Shown here one piece after another: positions 1 through 9,900 of a stretch of DNA of 11,594 nucleotides. The position numbers and the translations under genes were made by a program. Below the pieces are notes generated by a model. The model was not told where the DNA came from, searched no databases, and worked only from the letters and a program-made list of their open reading frames with translations. Source of the DNA: Parietichytrium sp. I65-24A (taxonomy: Eukaryota > Sar > Bigyra > Thraustochytrida > Thraustochytriidae); assembly GCA_012862575.1 (NCBI GenBank), contig BLSF01000069.1:188001-199594 (forward strand), written 5' to 3'. Position 1 is the first letter of the stretch. Every line of letters begins with the position of its first letter.

Positions 1-1572
1 AGGGAACAACCGGACAAGGTGAGTTTCACGTTCTTGTGTCGGTCGCACGGAAGATTTGCCACGACGTCGAGTGTGTTTTTTCGATGCAGATGTGTGAGCT
101 GACGAATGAAACTGGTGCAATGGAGACTAGGCGGACCGTCATCGACCATGAGTTTAGGGAGGCGAAGCGCGCCAGGAACGTGCGCGAAGTTAGCACTGGA
201 ATTATGAAAGCGTTGCGGAATTTGAAGCAAGCGGACTCTTTTGACGGTGTCGAAGTATTTTGCGATGTCTCCCGTAAGTGTTTTTGATACATCTCTTGTG
301 TCGAGTCATGGTAGCCCGAGAACATTGCCTAACCTATCTTGTTTTTCGACATTAAAATGTTAAATTTTATACGCACCACACAAAGCCGAGAAATTCAGAA
401 GACTGGATACTGAACTCACCGACGTCACCGTCACTATCCGCGAAAAGCGGATTCTCAATCTGAAGGCCGAGACCTACATCACTGGCACAGGGTCAGACGG
501 TGGTGTGGAGACTTCGTTCCAGCTCAACAACCTCGTTGGGTACACGGAAAAGCTGAGTGCGGCGTTCTCGTACGGCACCAAGAGCACTGCGTCCTCACGG
601 TTAGAATTGATGAAGCCCAAAATCCGCGGTCTGCCGTTCAATATGTTTATCAGTGCCAATCACAATACAATGAGCCGCGCAATATTTAGTTCGTACGATG
701 AAAAGATCAAGTCGTTGGAGACCAACTTCCGCCATGAGAATGGGCGCCACGAATTCGGGTTTGGCACCGCGTGGAGAGACATCATTCCTATTCGCTCGGA
801 AACGAGTCTGTACAAGTTTGCTGCATCTGGACTCATCATTGCGCAAGCAAAGCCTTCAGTGAAAAATAGTATTCATTACACGTTTACTAACGACCGCCGT
901 GATAACGCCTTCGGCCCTACAAAGGGCTCATACTTTCAGGTCAGTTCAGAATTTGCCGGGTTTGGCGGTGATGTTAATTTTGTCAAGGGCCAGATGAAAG
1001 TTCAGCAATTCACGCCAATACTAGAGGGTATTTTGCCTGGCTGCGCGATGGGAGTGACTTTTGTGACTGGCGCACTGTGTCCCCTGGATGGCGTTGGGTT
1101 TGCCCAATCAGCCAAAAAGAGTTCCGGGCTTGAGCCCGACACGAAAGCTGTCGGAAGTAGTACATCCCTCAGTGATCGGTTCTGGCTAGGCGGCCCTATG
1201 TCCCTTCGCGGCTTCAATCACAAAGGAGTGGGCCCGCGCACTTCGCCAAAGTTGCCCGGCGCCAAAGGCGGCGACGCCCTCGGGGGGGACCTGACTTGGA
1301 GTCTTGGATACAGTGTCTATCTGCCGTTTCCCCACCCGCTCTTACACGCTGCCGGCATGCGCTGCCACCTCTACGCAAACGCAGGTAACCTTTGCGCGTA
1401 TGAAACCTCTTTCCGTACTCTCTTGCACGGGATGCGAACCTCAGTTGGTGCAGGAATTGTATTTCCTACCGCGGTTGGCAGAATTGAAGCAAACTACTCC
1501 TACATTCTGCGTGCGAATTCGAGGGACCAGCAGAGACGTTTTCAGCTCGGTGTCGGAATGGATTTTCTGTGA
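1..1572 (+). CDS. SAM50: Sam50/Tob55, mitochondrial outer-membrane beta-barrel assembly protein (5' partial)
   Basis: Core subunit of the SAM/TOB complex, which folds and inserts beta-barrel proteins into the mitochondrial outer membrane (Omp85/BamA family). Proposed exons are <1-18, 131-273 and 386-1572, giving 448 visible residues; the family is about 470, so only a short N-terminus is missing. The first 70 or so residues form a single POTRA domain: joining 18 to 131 yields GNNRTRRTVIDHEF, the usual POTRA start pattern. The rest is the 16-strand barrel. The family hallmark SDRFWLGGPMSLRGF lies at residues 316-330 and matches the conserved DRFxLGGPxSxRGF motif of strand/loop 6. The protein ends RFQLGVGMDFL, a good mitochondrial beta-signal with closely similar ends in animal Sam50. 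A small insertion (about residues 295-315) precedes the hallmark. Family assignment is secure; the 5' splice choice is inferred from homology and splice signals. Confidence 0.93.
19..130 (+). other. Sam50 intron (112 nt, partly open reading frame)
   Basis: The donor AAG|GTGAGT at 19 is strong. The acceptor proposed is CTAG ending at 130, 27 nt after a CTGAC branch-like sequence at 99-103. This choice joins the reading frame as GNNRT-R-RTVID, a canonical POTRA motif. Alternatives exist: the CAG ending at 89 and the GAG ending at 125 are both in phase 0, and the unspliced frame is also open, so a program could read through. Those options give poorer POTRA starts. Confidence 0.7.
274..385 (+). 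other. Sam50 intron (112 nt)
   Basis: The donor is CCC|GTAAGT at 274 and the acceptor CAAAG ends at 385. A CTAAC branch-like sequence lies at 329-333. The upstream exon ends with one base of a codon and the downstream exon supplies two, giving Pro and a continuous POTRA-to-barrel reading frame. The next AG (ending 398) would break the frame. Without splicing the frame stops at 286-288. Confidence 0.85.
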
Positions 1573-1913
1573 CGATCTTCTTTCTTTAAAAAAAATCGCC
1601 AGCCTCAATCACAGTCGATTCAAAATCTCCTGATAATGAAATGATTTTCCGAACTTTCGAATGATGACGCTCGGCGGGAGGCGACTGAATATACAAGATC
1701 GATTCTGCGACGTACCGTCCGCGATGGCAGGTTCCCTTTTTCTTGCTCTGAATACCTTGTAGAACCCAAGAACAAAAATGATGAAGCGCGATCGATGTTT
1801 CCAGTGCACCTCTTGAAGAAAAGAAGTGCTCTCGCTGAGCAACACATTCGCCCACGCCCTTGCAAGAGGCATTCCTTGCAGACTAACAGTAAAATCAATA
1901 AACCACCCGGCAC
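1573..1913. other. Convergent intergenic region between Sam50 and the rhomboid-like gene
   Basis: This 341-bp stretch between two convergent stop codons must hold both 3' UTRs. A plus-strand AATAAA at 1897-1902 lies about 325 nt after the Sam50 stop and could be its poly(A) signal. No clear AATAAA is seen on the minus strand for the rhomboid gene. Short overlapping open frames here have no recognisable protein features. No RNA gene is seen. Confidence 0.6.
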
Positions 1914-3130
1914 TTATACAAGGTCTTCCGGAAAGATGCCTACTTGCCTCCTTTGACGCTGGCGATTCTGTCGAGTCGACTCGCGTTGTGCCCCGCGCAG
2001 AAATCTTGCTGGTATTTCGATATGAATATCACAGATGGGATAATCAGCCACTTCAGAAGACGCGATGTTCACCACCGCTTCCTCGTTGTCTGTCTGATTT
2101 CCTCCAGGCCGAACTCTGGCAGCAAGGGTCTCTTCATACCGCCTTTGCTGTGTGATCTCCTCTGACTCGAGTTGCGGGGGAAATCCCTTACTCAAAAACA
2201 ACGCGACTATAATCCACTGTGTCAGACAGAGGAAGAAGTAAGTTGTTAGCCAGTCAAAGAGACCGAGCGTAATAATAAAACCAGCCAAGGTTCCAAAACA
2301 ATTGTTCGTGCCGCAGGACTTTCCCGACACGGCAAACTCTAATACAATAAACACAAGAAAAGCGCTATCCGCGGGGACTGGCACAAACCCCAACAAGTGC
2401 ACAGGGTCATCCTCACTGAGAAAGGGCAACCCAACGTATATCACCAGCCACCCATATAAAACACTCGAAAATCCAAGCCAGTTGCTAAACCGGAGTCTCT
2501 CCAGGAACGTCCCCGCCTTGCACACGCGGTGGATGTACAAGAGATGCAGGGCGTTCGTGATAACTATGAGCAGCACGGTCCTTTGTAAGAACACCCATGA
2601 CCCAAAGTAAAGCTCCAGCTCCTTATTAGCCCAAATTGCCAGCATGTTAAACACCAAGTGCAAGGTATCCGCGTGAACCACGGGCGATGCCAGCAGCCTC
2701 CAGTATTCCTTCCCCGTCACCACCTGCCACATCCAAAAGCAACATCCGTCAGCCATTCCCAGAACAAATTTGAACACCAAACCCCAACAAGCATGAGCGT
2801 TGTCGCAATATATATATATGTATATCCCAATGCCCAAACCAGAAACAAACCCAACAGCCAACAGCCAACAGCCAACAGCCAACACCCAACACCCAAAAGC
2901 CAAACCAGAACCAGAACCAGAATCCAGAACCCAGACTCCCATCAAAAAAATAAATAGAACCTAACCCAAAATAAACGCACCTTTACATAGCTGCTCGACA
3001 CTGCCGCCGTGGACGCATTGCACCATCTTAGCACCGCCGACACCGTGCCGCATATCAACAGCACCGCGCACGTCACCGGGACGTCGTGCAGGCCCATATT
3101 CTTCACCCAAAACGTTGTCATCGTCGTCAT
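1914..3130 (-). CDS. Rhomboid-family multi-pass membrane protein, probably proteolytically inactive
   Basis: Two exons, 3130-2981 and 2723-1914, encode 319 residues. The start MTTMTTFW precedes a first hydrophobic segment (about residues 17-36). Exon 2 opens with the rhomboid signature: GKEYWRLLASPVVHAD (54-69), LHLVFNM with the HxxxN pair H72 and N76, and LGFSSVLYG (133-141) carrying the expected nucleophile S136 in a GxSx motif. A membrane segment with LLGFVPVPA (160-168) follows. The last core helix reads CFGTLAGFI (192-200), where active rhomboids have GHLxG, so the catalytic His is Thr195. Active rhomboids cut substrates within membranes using a Ser-His dyad; this protein would instead resemble inactive rhomboid relatives that bind or escort membrane proteins, for example in ER quality control. 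The C-terminal 90 residues are polar and Arg/Gln-rich, with no domain I recognise. It faces Sam50 convergently. Confidence 0.82.
2808..2825. repeat. AT dinucleotide microsatellite in the rhomboid intron
   Basis: Six AT units (2808-2819) are followed by GTATAT, inside the intron of the rhomboid-like gene. This is a simple repeat with no evident role. Confidence 0.85.
2851..2924. repeat. Heptamer CCAACAG tandem array grading into AGAACC hexamers
   Basis: Four perfect CCAACAG units (2851-2878) are followed by two CCAACAC (2879-2892), CCAAAAG and CCAAACC (to 2906), then AGAACC twice and a diverged AGAATCC. The gradual change of unit suggests slippage-driven expansion. It lies wholly within the intron of the minus-strand rhomboid gene, where it reads as CTGTTGG repeats. 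Confidence 0.9.
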
Positions 3131-3974
3131 TTCGCTCCTTCCTCCAGCCACCTTCTTCTCCCTTCCTCTCTCCTTTTTGGCCACAATTTTTTTTTTTTGC
3201 TGGCCGCTGGGAGAGTGCGAGCGACACTCACACCTCCCACCTCCCACCGCGTACACTTTTTAAGGAGGCGCGCGTATGCTGCGCGGACACCTCGGGCGGC
3301 CTCCTACGCCAGTGGTAGTTGGCCTTACGCCTTCCCTGTTTGAGTCATTTCGAGTCACAGCGTTCCTTTTTTAATTGTTCTGGTGTTCCTTTTGTTCTTT
3401 GTTGTACTACTGGTTTGGAATAAGTGTGGATAGAGTGCTGTTGGGCTGGCTAAGTGACGTGTAGTGTTTGTAGTGTTCAAGTTTTCATTTTTCATGCCTT
3501 TTTGTTCCTTTTCTTATAAATTCCGTGTTAAAATTTTTCATTTTTCATTTTTTACACGTCCCCCGGAAGGGAACGGTGAACTTAAAAGTTGAGAATTGAC
3601 CTCCATGTCAATGTCTGGATTGTTTGCGGTTCAACCCTACGTCATCGAACGCTTGCAAAAATCCTTTGCACCCCGTCGCACTAAACGCAGGTCAGTCTTT
3701 GTCACCACAAAACGCTAAACAGACCTAGCGTTTTCCTAACTTTTAACAGCGGAGTTGCAATGAGCAACAAAGGCTTGTTGTTGGATGAAGGAAAAAGTGC
3801 CAAAAGTATGACGGAATCACGCGGACTGAGGCTTGAGGCTTGTCGGAAAAGAAATACGACAAGCCTTTGCTGTTTATAGAGTCGAGACGGATACAAGTAC
3901 ACAGCGCAAGCGCTTGCACTAGGAGATTCAGAACTCAGAAGAAACGAATGGCAAGGTTCAACTCGGTTACTCGG
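3131..3974. other. Non-coding interval: rhomboid upstream region and 3' flank of the RCC1 gene
   Basis: No convincing gene is seen in 844 bp. Next to the rhomboid start, 3130-3250 is pyrimidine-rich on the plus strand (so purine-rich on the coding strand), with a run of 12 T at 3187-3198; it is probably the 5' leader and promoter. The centre (about 3360-3560) is AT-rich, with repeated TTTTTCATTTTTCAT and a TATAAA at 3515-3520 that has no plus-strand gene downstream. The right part (about 3870-3974) should hold the 3' UTR of the RCC1 gene; a minus-strand TATAAA at 3878-3873 is a weak poly(A)-signal candidate. Confidence 0.55.
3836..3866. other. Perfect 10-bp inverted repeat (hairpin) beyond the RCC1 gene 3' end
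   Basis: The arms AGGCTTGTCG (3836-3845) and CGACAAGCCT (3857-3866) are perfect complements around an 11-nt loop. The hairpin lies 109 bp beyond the stop of the minus-strand RCC1 gene, so it could be in its 3' UTR or mark its end. The left arm overlaps a short direct repeat of GAGGCTT. There is no adjacent T-run typical of a polymerase III or bacterial terminator. Confidence 0.7.
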
Positions 3975-6900
3975 TTACATGAAACTATTCGATTTGCGGG
4001 TGATGAACAGTGTAGACGACGGTCCAGTGAATACATTCTCCACGCTGATCGAATCAAATGTGCACCCTTCGCTCTTTTTGAATCGAACTTGAAGTGGGGA
4101 GCTCTCAACTGTTTGCAAAGGTTTCTCTTCGGGCTCAACCCCGAGTGCCCCAGAGATTGAAAAGCCCCAAGTGAATGCTTTACCACAAGTGGTTACGGCG
4201 GCAGTGTGCCGATGACCGCACGCGACCCTCGACAACGTGAGCCCATTCAAAAAAAAGTGGTTCACCCGCTTGGGGAGGAATTGTGCCATAGTGTCCCCGT
4301 GGCCGAGCTCCCCGTAAGAACCACGCCCCCAAGTATACAGTGCTCCACCCATGGTAATGCAAGCCGAGCTGGACGCCCCGGCAGAGATGCGGGCAACAAA
4401 AGGTTTAGTGACACGGTCAATTCTCACCAACGTAGGGTTCTGAACTGACTGAAATGGAGGCGGTCCGATCCCAAGTACGGGCGAGTTTGCGGTGCCGCCC
4501 CACGCATACACCAAACCTTGCTCAGTCAGCGCAAGCACGTGAGAACGTCCGCACGCTGTTTGCATCACCTTGTGGTTCACCTGTAATCCCGGGAATGGCA
4601 GCATGGACGGAACATCCCGCTCAAAGCCTACCGGGGAATGGGCTTCGCGAAGAGTTGGCTCCGGGCCATACTTCGCCACCAGCATCTTCAGGAGGTCATT
4701 CTCTTGGTTTCTGTACAGAGTGAGCATTGTCGACAAAAAGTCCGGCGCAGAACGAAGCTTCTCTGGGCAGTACTTCTTGTAAAAACGATTAATTCTCGAA
4801 ACCATGTCCGGGTCAACCATTGGTGGTCGCGCTGGAGATGAGCTGGTGCTGGACGATCTTTGCACGACCTGTTTCCCGGACTCTTGGTCCACAGCATCCG
4901 GTGAGCGGACCTCGTACACCGCGCCGTCACCATCCACAATGACAGCACGCGTCTTCCCCACAGACACGTGCTTAATGGACATGTCTTCGTGGAATGGCCA
5001 AAGTAAGACAGGGTTCAAGTCGCTTTTCTCTTCAGGGGCAATGTTTTTCAAGTTCTCCATCTTCCACATCAGCAGACTCGAGGAATTTTGTGGGGCACTT
5101 TTTTTCTTTGTGATTGAAGTGACCCACTCTCCGGAAGGACTCGCCGAGAGACTCTTGCATTGGAGGCCCAAAATCTCAAACTCAGGAACGATTTCTACCC
5201 GAGAGTCGCTGATGCCCCATTTGTAAAGTGTGTCTTGGCTGCTCTGGAAGTACCAGTCAGTCATCGTGCCGGCAGCCCCGACCACTGGGACGCCATTCAA
5301 GCTAATAATTTGCTCAGGAGTGCGCTTGATGACAGCAGGGTCCTTCTTAATAAAGTACGACATCGGAGGCTTGGCCTTGAAGTAGTTCAGGAGCAGCAGT
5401 TCTCTGGACCTCGACCTCCGCTCGGTTGATTGTTTGTCTAGCTCGGCGAGCGACAGCTCGCGATCGAGATAGCCTGCGAAATAAACGATCGAGTCTGCGT
5501 CGGAGCTACTCTCTGTGGAAGACACGTTTTTCTGTGCCTGGCGCAGATACTGAGCGGCTGGTTTGCCTTGATGGAGGTCCTCTTTGACCTCAGCTCCGTT
5601 CCCCACGGTCTTATCACTCATTTCAATAGTTTCCAGTCTTGCCAATGGTGGCTGAATGTTTATGCTGGCGCCATTGCCGTTCGATGTGGCAAGATCAGCG
5701 TCAAACACCAGCACTGAGTGGTAAGTCCCAACAGCCATTTGTACAGACCGACCATTCCACAACCCGTCCTTCTGGAGCTTTGCGGTGTCACCCACCAAAG
5801 CGCGGGTGGGCTGCTGCACCGGCACTTTGACACCATCCGGAGAACCCCAAGAGAAAATGTTGCCGCTGCTATCCACTGCGAGACTCGTGTGAGCGCCACA
5901 CGTCAAGGATACGATACTAGCCCCCTCCGAGCTTTTACCCTGAAATCGAACCATGCGAGGAATGAGGTGCTCATTCAGGCGATGTGAGAGTTCAATTCCC
6001 AAGTGGCCATTTGAGTCATCTCCCCACATCCATACCCGACCCTTCGTGTCAAGTGCCGCGCTGTGGTACGCTCCGCAGCAAATGTGCATGATCTGCCGAG
6101 TGTCTTCGAGTAAAGCCACTCTCTTCGGATCGAGACGGTTTCCGGTATCGCCGTGACCGAGCGCTCCTGATTTCCCAAATCCCCAAGTGTACACAACTCC
6201 GGTTACGGAGAGCGCAAGAGAGTGTGCGTCACCTGCCGCGACGGCGACGACTCGTTCGTCCTCAAGGTTTGACAGAATGCGTGTTGGGCTTAGTTGGTCC
6301 AGAGTATTGCCCAGACCGAGTCTTCCATACCCGCCCGCCCCGCAGCTGAAGACTTTTCCATCTTCCGTGCACAGCAGGGTGTGCTCAAAGCCGCATGCTG
6401 CAGTTTGAACCTCCACACAGTCTGCAGAAAGAGACTCTGATCCGTCGCGGTAAACGCTGATTCTGAGCGGCGTACTAACAACCCCGGCCTCTTTGCCCTG
6501 GCCAAGTCTGCCAGCCTCGCCCCAACCCCAGGCAAACGCAATTCCCTTCTTGTATCCCTCCGAACAGATCGCCACAGTATGGTCACGGCCGCACGCGACC
6601 TCAGTCACAAGTATTTCCGATTCAACAAAGTATCGAACTACCTGCGGAAGCATGGCAGAATCTTCTGTGCCGAGTCCAAGACGCCCGCCACCACCGTAAC
6701 CAAACGTAAGTAGGTTTCCCCCGCTCGTAACCATTGCTGTGTGGCGATGGCCACAAGAAACTTTGGTGATTTTCAGTCGGCTTGGGAGTGCGCTCTCATC
6801 CAGAAGACTAGCCGTGGCGAGAGACTTGAGGCCGGACCGAAACGTGTCCACGTTCGCCATGCTCATCGCTGAACCTAAGCTGTCCACACTGCCTTGGCGT

Positions 6901-9900
6901 GGAGGAGGCGCGTTATCTGAATTCTGGTTTTTCAGGCTTTGCTCTTCGTCAAGAGAAAAGCCCAACAGCGGCCCAATAACCATCACCGAGCTTCCCATCT
7001 CGTTAAGATCACCTTTGACGGTTTCTAAGAGGCGCAAATCTCCAGCGTCTGATCCGGTACCGGACTCCTTTCTAGAGTCCTCAGACACCTGGCTCAAAGA
7101 ACGCACACGATTATCCACGAAGCTGCTGCTGTGCGCATGTGCAATGCTTTGCGACGCCACCAGGGAGGCGATGGTGTGTTCGCGGTCAAACACGGTTTCG
7201 TTGTCCGTCATCTTGTCCTGATGCAACACATAAGACATGACCAAGTCTTCCATCCGAGCGCTCGACACCATGTTCCCAGACTCGAAAATAAAAGGCTCGA
7301 TAATCTCCTTGTTCAAGATTGTCTTCTGGAGAAACTTGCGCTTGGTGAGGCTGGAGAAGCTGAAGTCCGACTTGGCCATTAATTCGCGGATCATCGCACG
7401 CTCCTTGTTGGTCACAAATGGGGATTCCAGGAGCCTGCTCAGCAGAACGCTTGTGAATCGCTTTTCTCTTACGTATGGCTGTTCTCGAACGATCTTTATT
7501 GCAAAGACCAAGTAGGGGACCCGCTCGGTTAGCACTGCGCGAATGAGTGCGCACGGGATCCAGGTGACGGCTGAGCTGGTACGAACCATCTCCTCCGCAC
7601 AGGTTAAAGCCTCAAAAGCATTTGCTAATATGTACTTGCCCCTCTTCTTCGTGGTGTAGTCCCAGATGCGAGAGAGGCAAACTTGGAGCCAGGAGACTGG
7701 GCCTAAAACCTCGAAAGTAAGTTTGGACTTGTTGAAGAGCCACCAAGCCGAGTCTCGGGTGTCCTTCGCAGGATACGCTGAGCTTTTGCGACTAATCTTC
7801 AGCGACTTCTTCTTTTCGTGGTTATCATCTCCAGACGTAGTATTGGAAGCCGACTTTTCTTGCTGTGAAGCACGTTGAAACACTTTAGAGACGAGTTGGC
7901 TGTACTGCGAGGTAGAAAACATAGAGGACGTCTGTAGTTTTCGCTCGCTGCGGGATTCATTGTGCTCCACAGAGTATGTAGAACGATTTAAGCTCATAGC
8001 TGCCAAAGTAAGAGGACTCCGGGCCTCAATGGGAAAGTTCTTGAACGCCTCGGGGTCGGTTTGATCGCGGATCGAAAAACGATTCAGACCACGCGAAAGG
8101 CGCTGGATGTGGAGCCACTCACCTGCGCCGGCGGTGTAGGACTTGTTGAGCCCGGTGTAGTCGAGATCAATCATTTGACGCAAGTCTTCGAGAGTCGCCA
8201 CCTCAACAGTCTCGTCGTCGACACCTTTCGAAGTAAGGACAAAGCCAGACAAGATTTTATCCACGGAAAGCACTGCACCAGACATCCTACACCACGCAGA
8301 GATCAAAAGACCTTTGGAAGAGCATTGGGGGAAATTTGGCAGGTCCTTGTTGTGCTTTGGACCGCTGTGCCATGTCAGCAAATTGTCCATTATCATGGTA
8401 GCCAGTCGCAGGTTTCCCTCGCACTCGTGGAGCAAAAGTTCTGGCTTCAACAGCCGCACAACACGTTGATCACCAAGGTGCTTCTGGAATACCGTCAAGG
8501 ATTGGCTGGTCACTTGCGCTCCGTGGTGGTGCAGGCAAGCCACTATTTGCATTGGGTGGCGAACAAGGTGCAGATGCTTCTCAAGTCGCATTGCTGCTGC
8601 AAACGTGCAGTGCAGCACCATGTCTTGCGAAAGCAGAGCATTACTCTTCTCTCGCGCCCCATGCAACGCGGACTGATCTGAAGACTCTTTTGCCGCATTG
8701 AAGCGCAGAAAGTGCTCTCTAAAGAGGTCCAACCTGCAAGCCGGATATTCTGGGCGCAAGAGGAATGAGCCAGCTCGCATGTGCTCTAGAAACAAGTTGC
8801 TTGGCCTTAGAAACAACACGACGCTACCCCTAACGCTCCGGTTCAGAGCTTTACTGACAATCTTGTTTTCTGGAATGTTGTCCGAATGCCTCAGAAAGAC
8901 CATCTTTGCACCAAAGATATCCAACCGCAATGGTTGTTGGTGCCTTGAGGTTGGTTCCAGTAGAGCCGAAAGAGCTTCCTCCCGAGCAAGACGCTCCATT
9001 GGGAGTCGCACAGGCAGAACTTCCCCATTCGCGAGAATGGTGAGCGCAGAGAGGTATTCCTCTTTCGGGATAACAAAGAGCTCGGAGAAAACCGTAGTCA
9101 GCTCATCAGAGTCCCGGTCACGTGAGGTCTCCCATTCCGAGTCTAGAGCGGCTGGCTCCTCAGGACACACAAGCGCAGATTCACCGCTTCCGGTGAGGAG
9201 CGTGGAGGAGATCTGGAGCTTAATTCGTGACTCCTCCTCCTCGCTGAGCACAAGCAGAACACCCTTGGAGTCAAAAAAGTGCATGATGGCATCGCCCATC
9301 CGAACTTCTTGGAATCCCGGTGCCGGGGCCATCGCCGAGGCGTATGCCGAATAGTGCGCAGAGGTTCCAAGCCCACGATCCCCTTCATCGTCGTCAAAGC
9401 GGTGACGCTGCTGTGATTGGCCAGACGGGCTCGATGGCGACGTCGGAGACTGCATTTGGTCCATGGAGTCCGCCAGCTCGGTGGCTAATTCCCGCACGTA
9501 GTACTCTGCAAAGACGGTGTAGTCTCTCCACAGCCGAAAAGCAGATATAGCGTCTCCGCTTCCAAAGCGGGGCGAGAATTCCATATTCCAATGCCGCGTC
9601 GGTAGCTCGGAAATACGCGCGCCAACCTCGAAGAAAGCTTGCTTCCAAGCCTCCCTGGCTCGAAATGCTTCCGCGACTTGCTTGGGAGCAAGCTCGCCAT
9701 GTTGACGTGCCGCGCCGGAAAGGATGCGGTCTTCCAGGAGAATTTGTTGATTGTGCTTGTTATTCTTATTCCCGACCCCTGCTGCCGCCGCGACGCCCAC
9801 CACGTCATTGAACCACTCCTGAGCCGCGCGTTCTGTGGTGCAACCCAGAGCCAATTCGCGTTCGATGTCCCCTTCGGGAAACAGCGAGAAGACGTACAGC

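Larger units (their letters stand above)
2724..2980 (-). other. Intron of the rhomboid-like gene (257 nt)
   Basis: On the minus strand the donor is AAAG|GTGCGT at 2980 and the acceptor GGCAG ends at 2724, both in phase 0, joining SSSYVK to VVTGKEYWRLL. A GCTGACG branch-like sequence lies about 25 nt before the acceptor. The intron frame stays open back to 2945 and would give a Gly/Trp/Leu/Val-rich pseudo-hydrophobic N-terminus derived from simple repeats. The spliced version supplies a normal first transmembrane helix instead. Confidence 0.75.

Noticed and set aside
1914-2945. Rhomboid gene read as one exon starting at 2945
   Set aside because: Its first 74 residues come from simple repeats and AT dinucleotides; consensus splice sites in matching phase link to an upstream exon with a proper hydrophobic segment.
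3600-3660. GGTTCAACCC resembling a polymerase III B box
   Set aside because: The flanking bases do not pair as a T-stem and no A box lies upstream at tRNA spacing.
3702-3902. 66-codon minus-strand frame beyond the RCC1 gene
   Set aside because: It overlaps the hairpin and probable 3' UTR, has a low-complexity hydrophobic composition and shows no recognisable feature.
8061-9354. Two plus-strand open frames of 206 and 218 codons antisense to the RCC1 gene
   Set aside because: They show no domain, start-context or composition support, and lie entirely opposite a well-supported coding frame.
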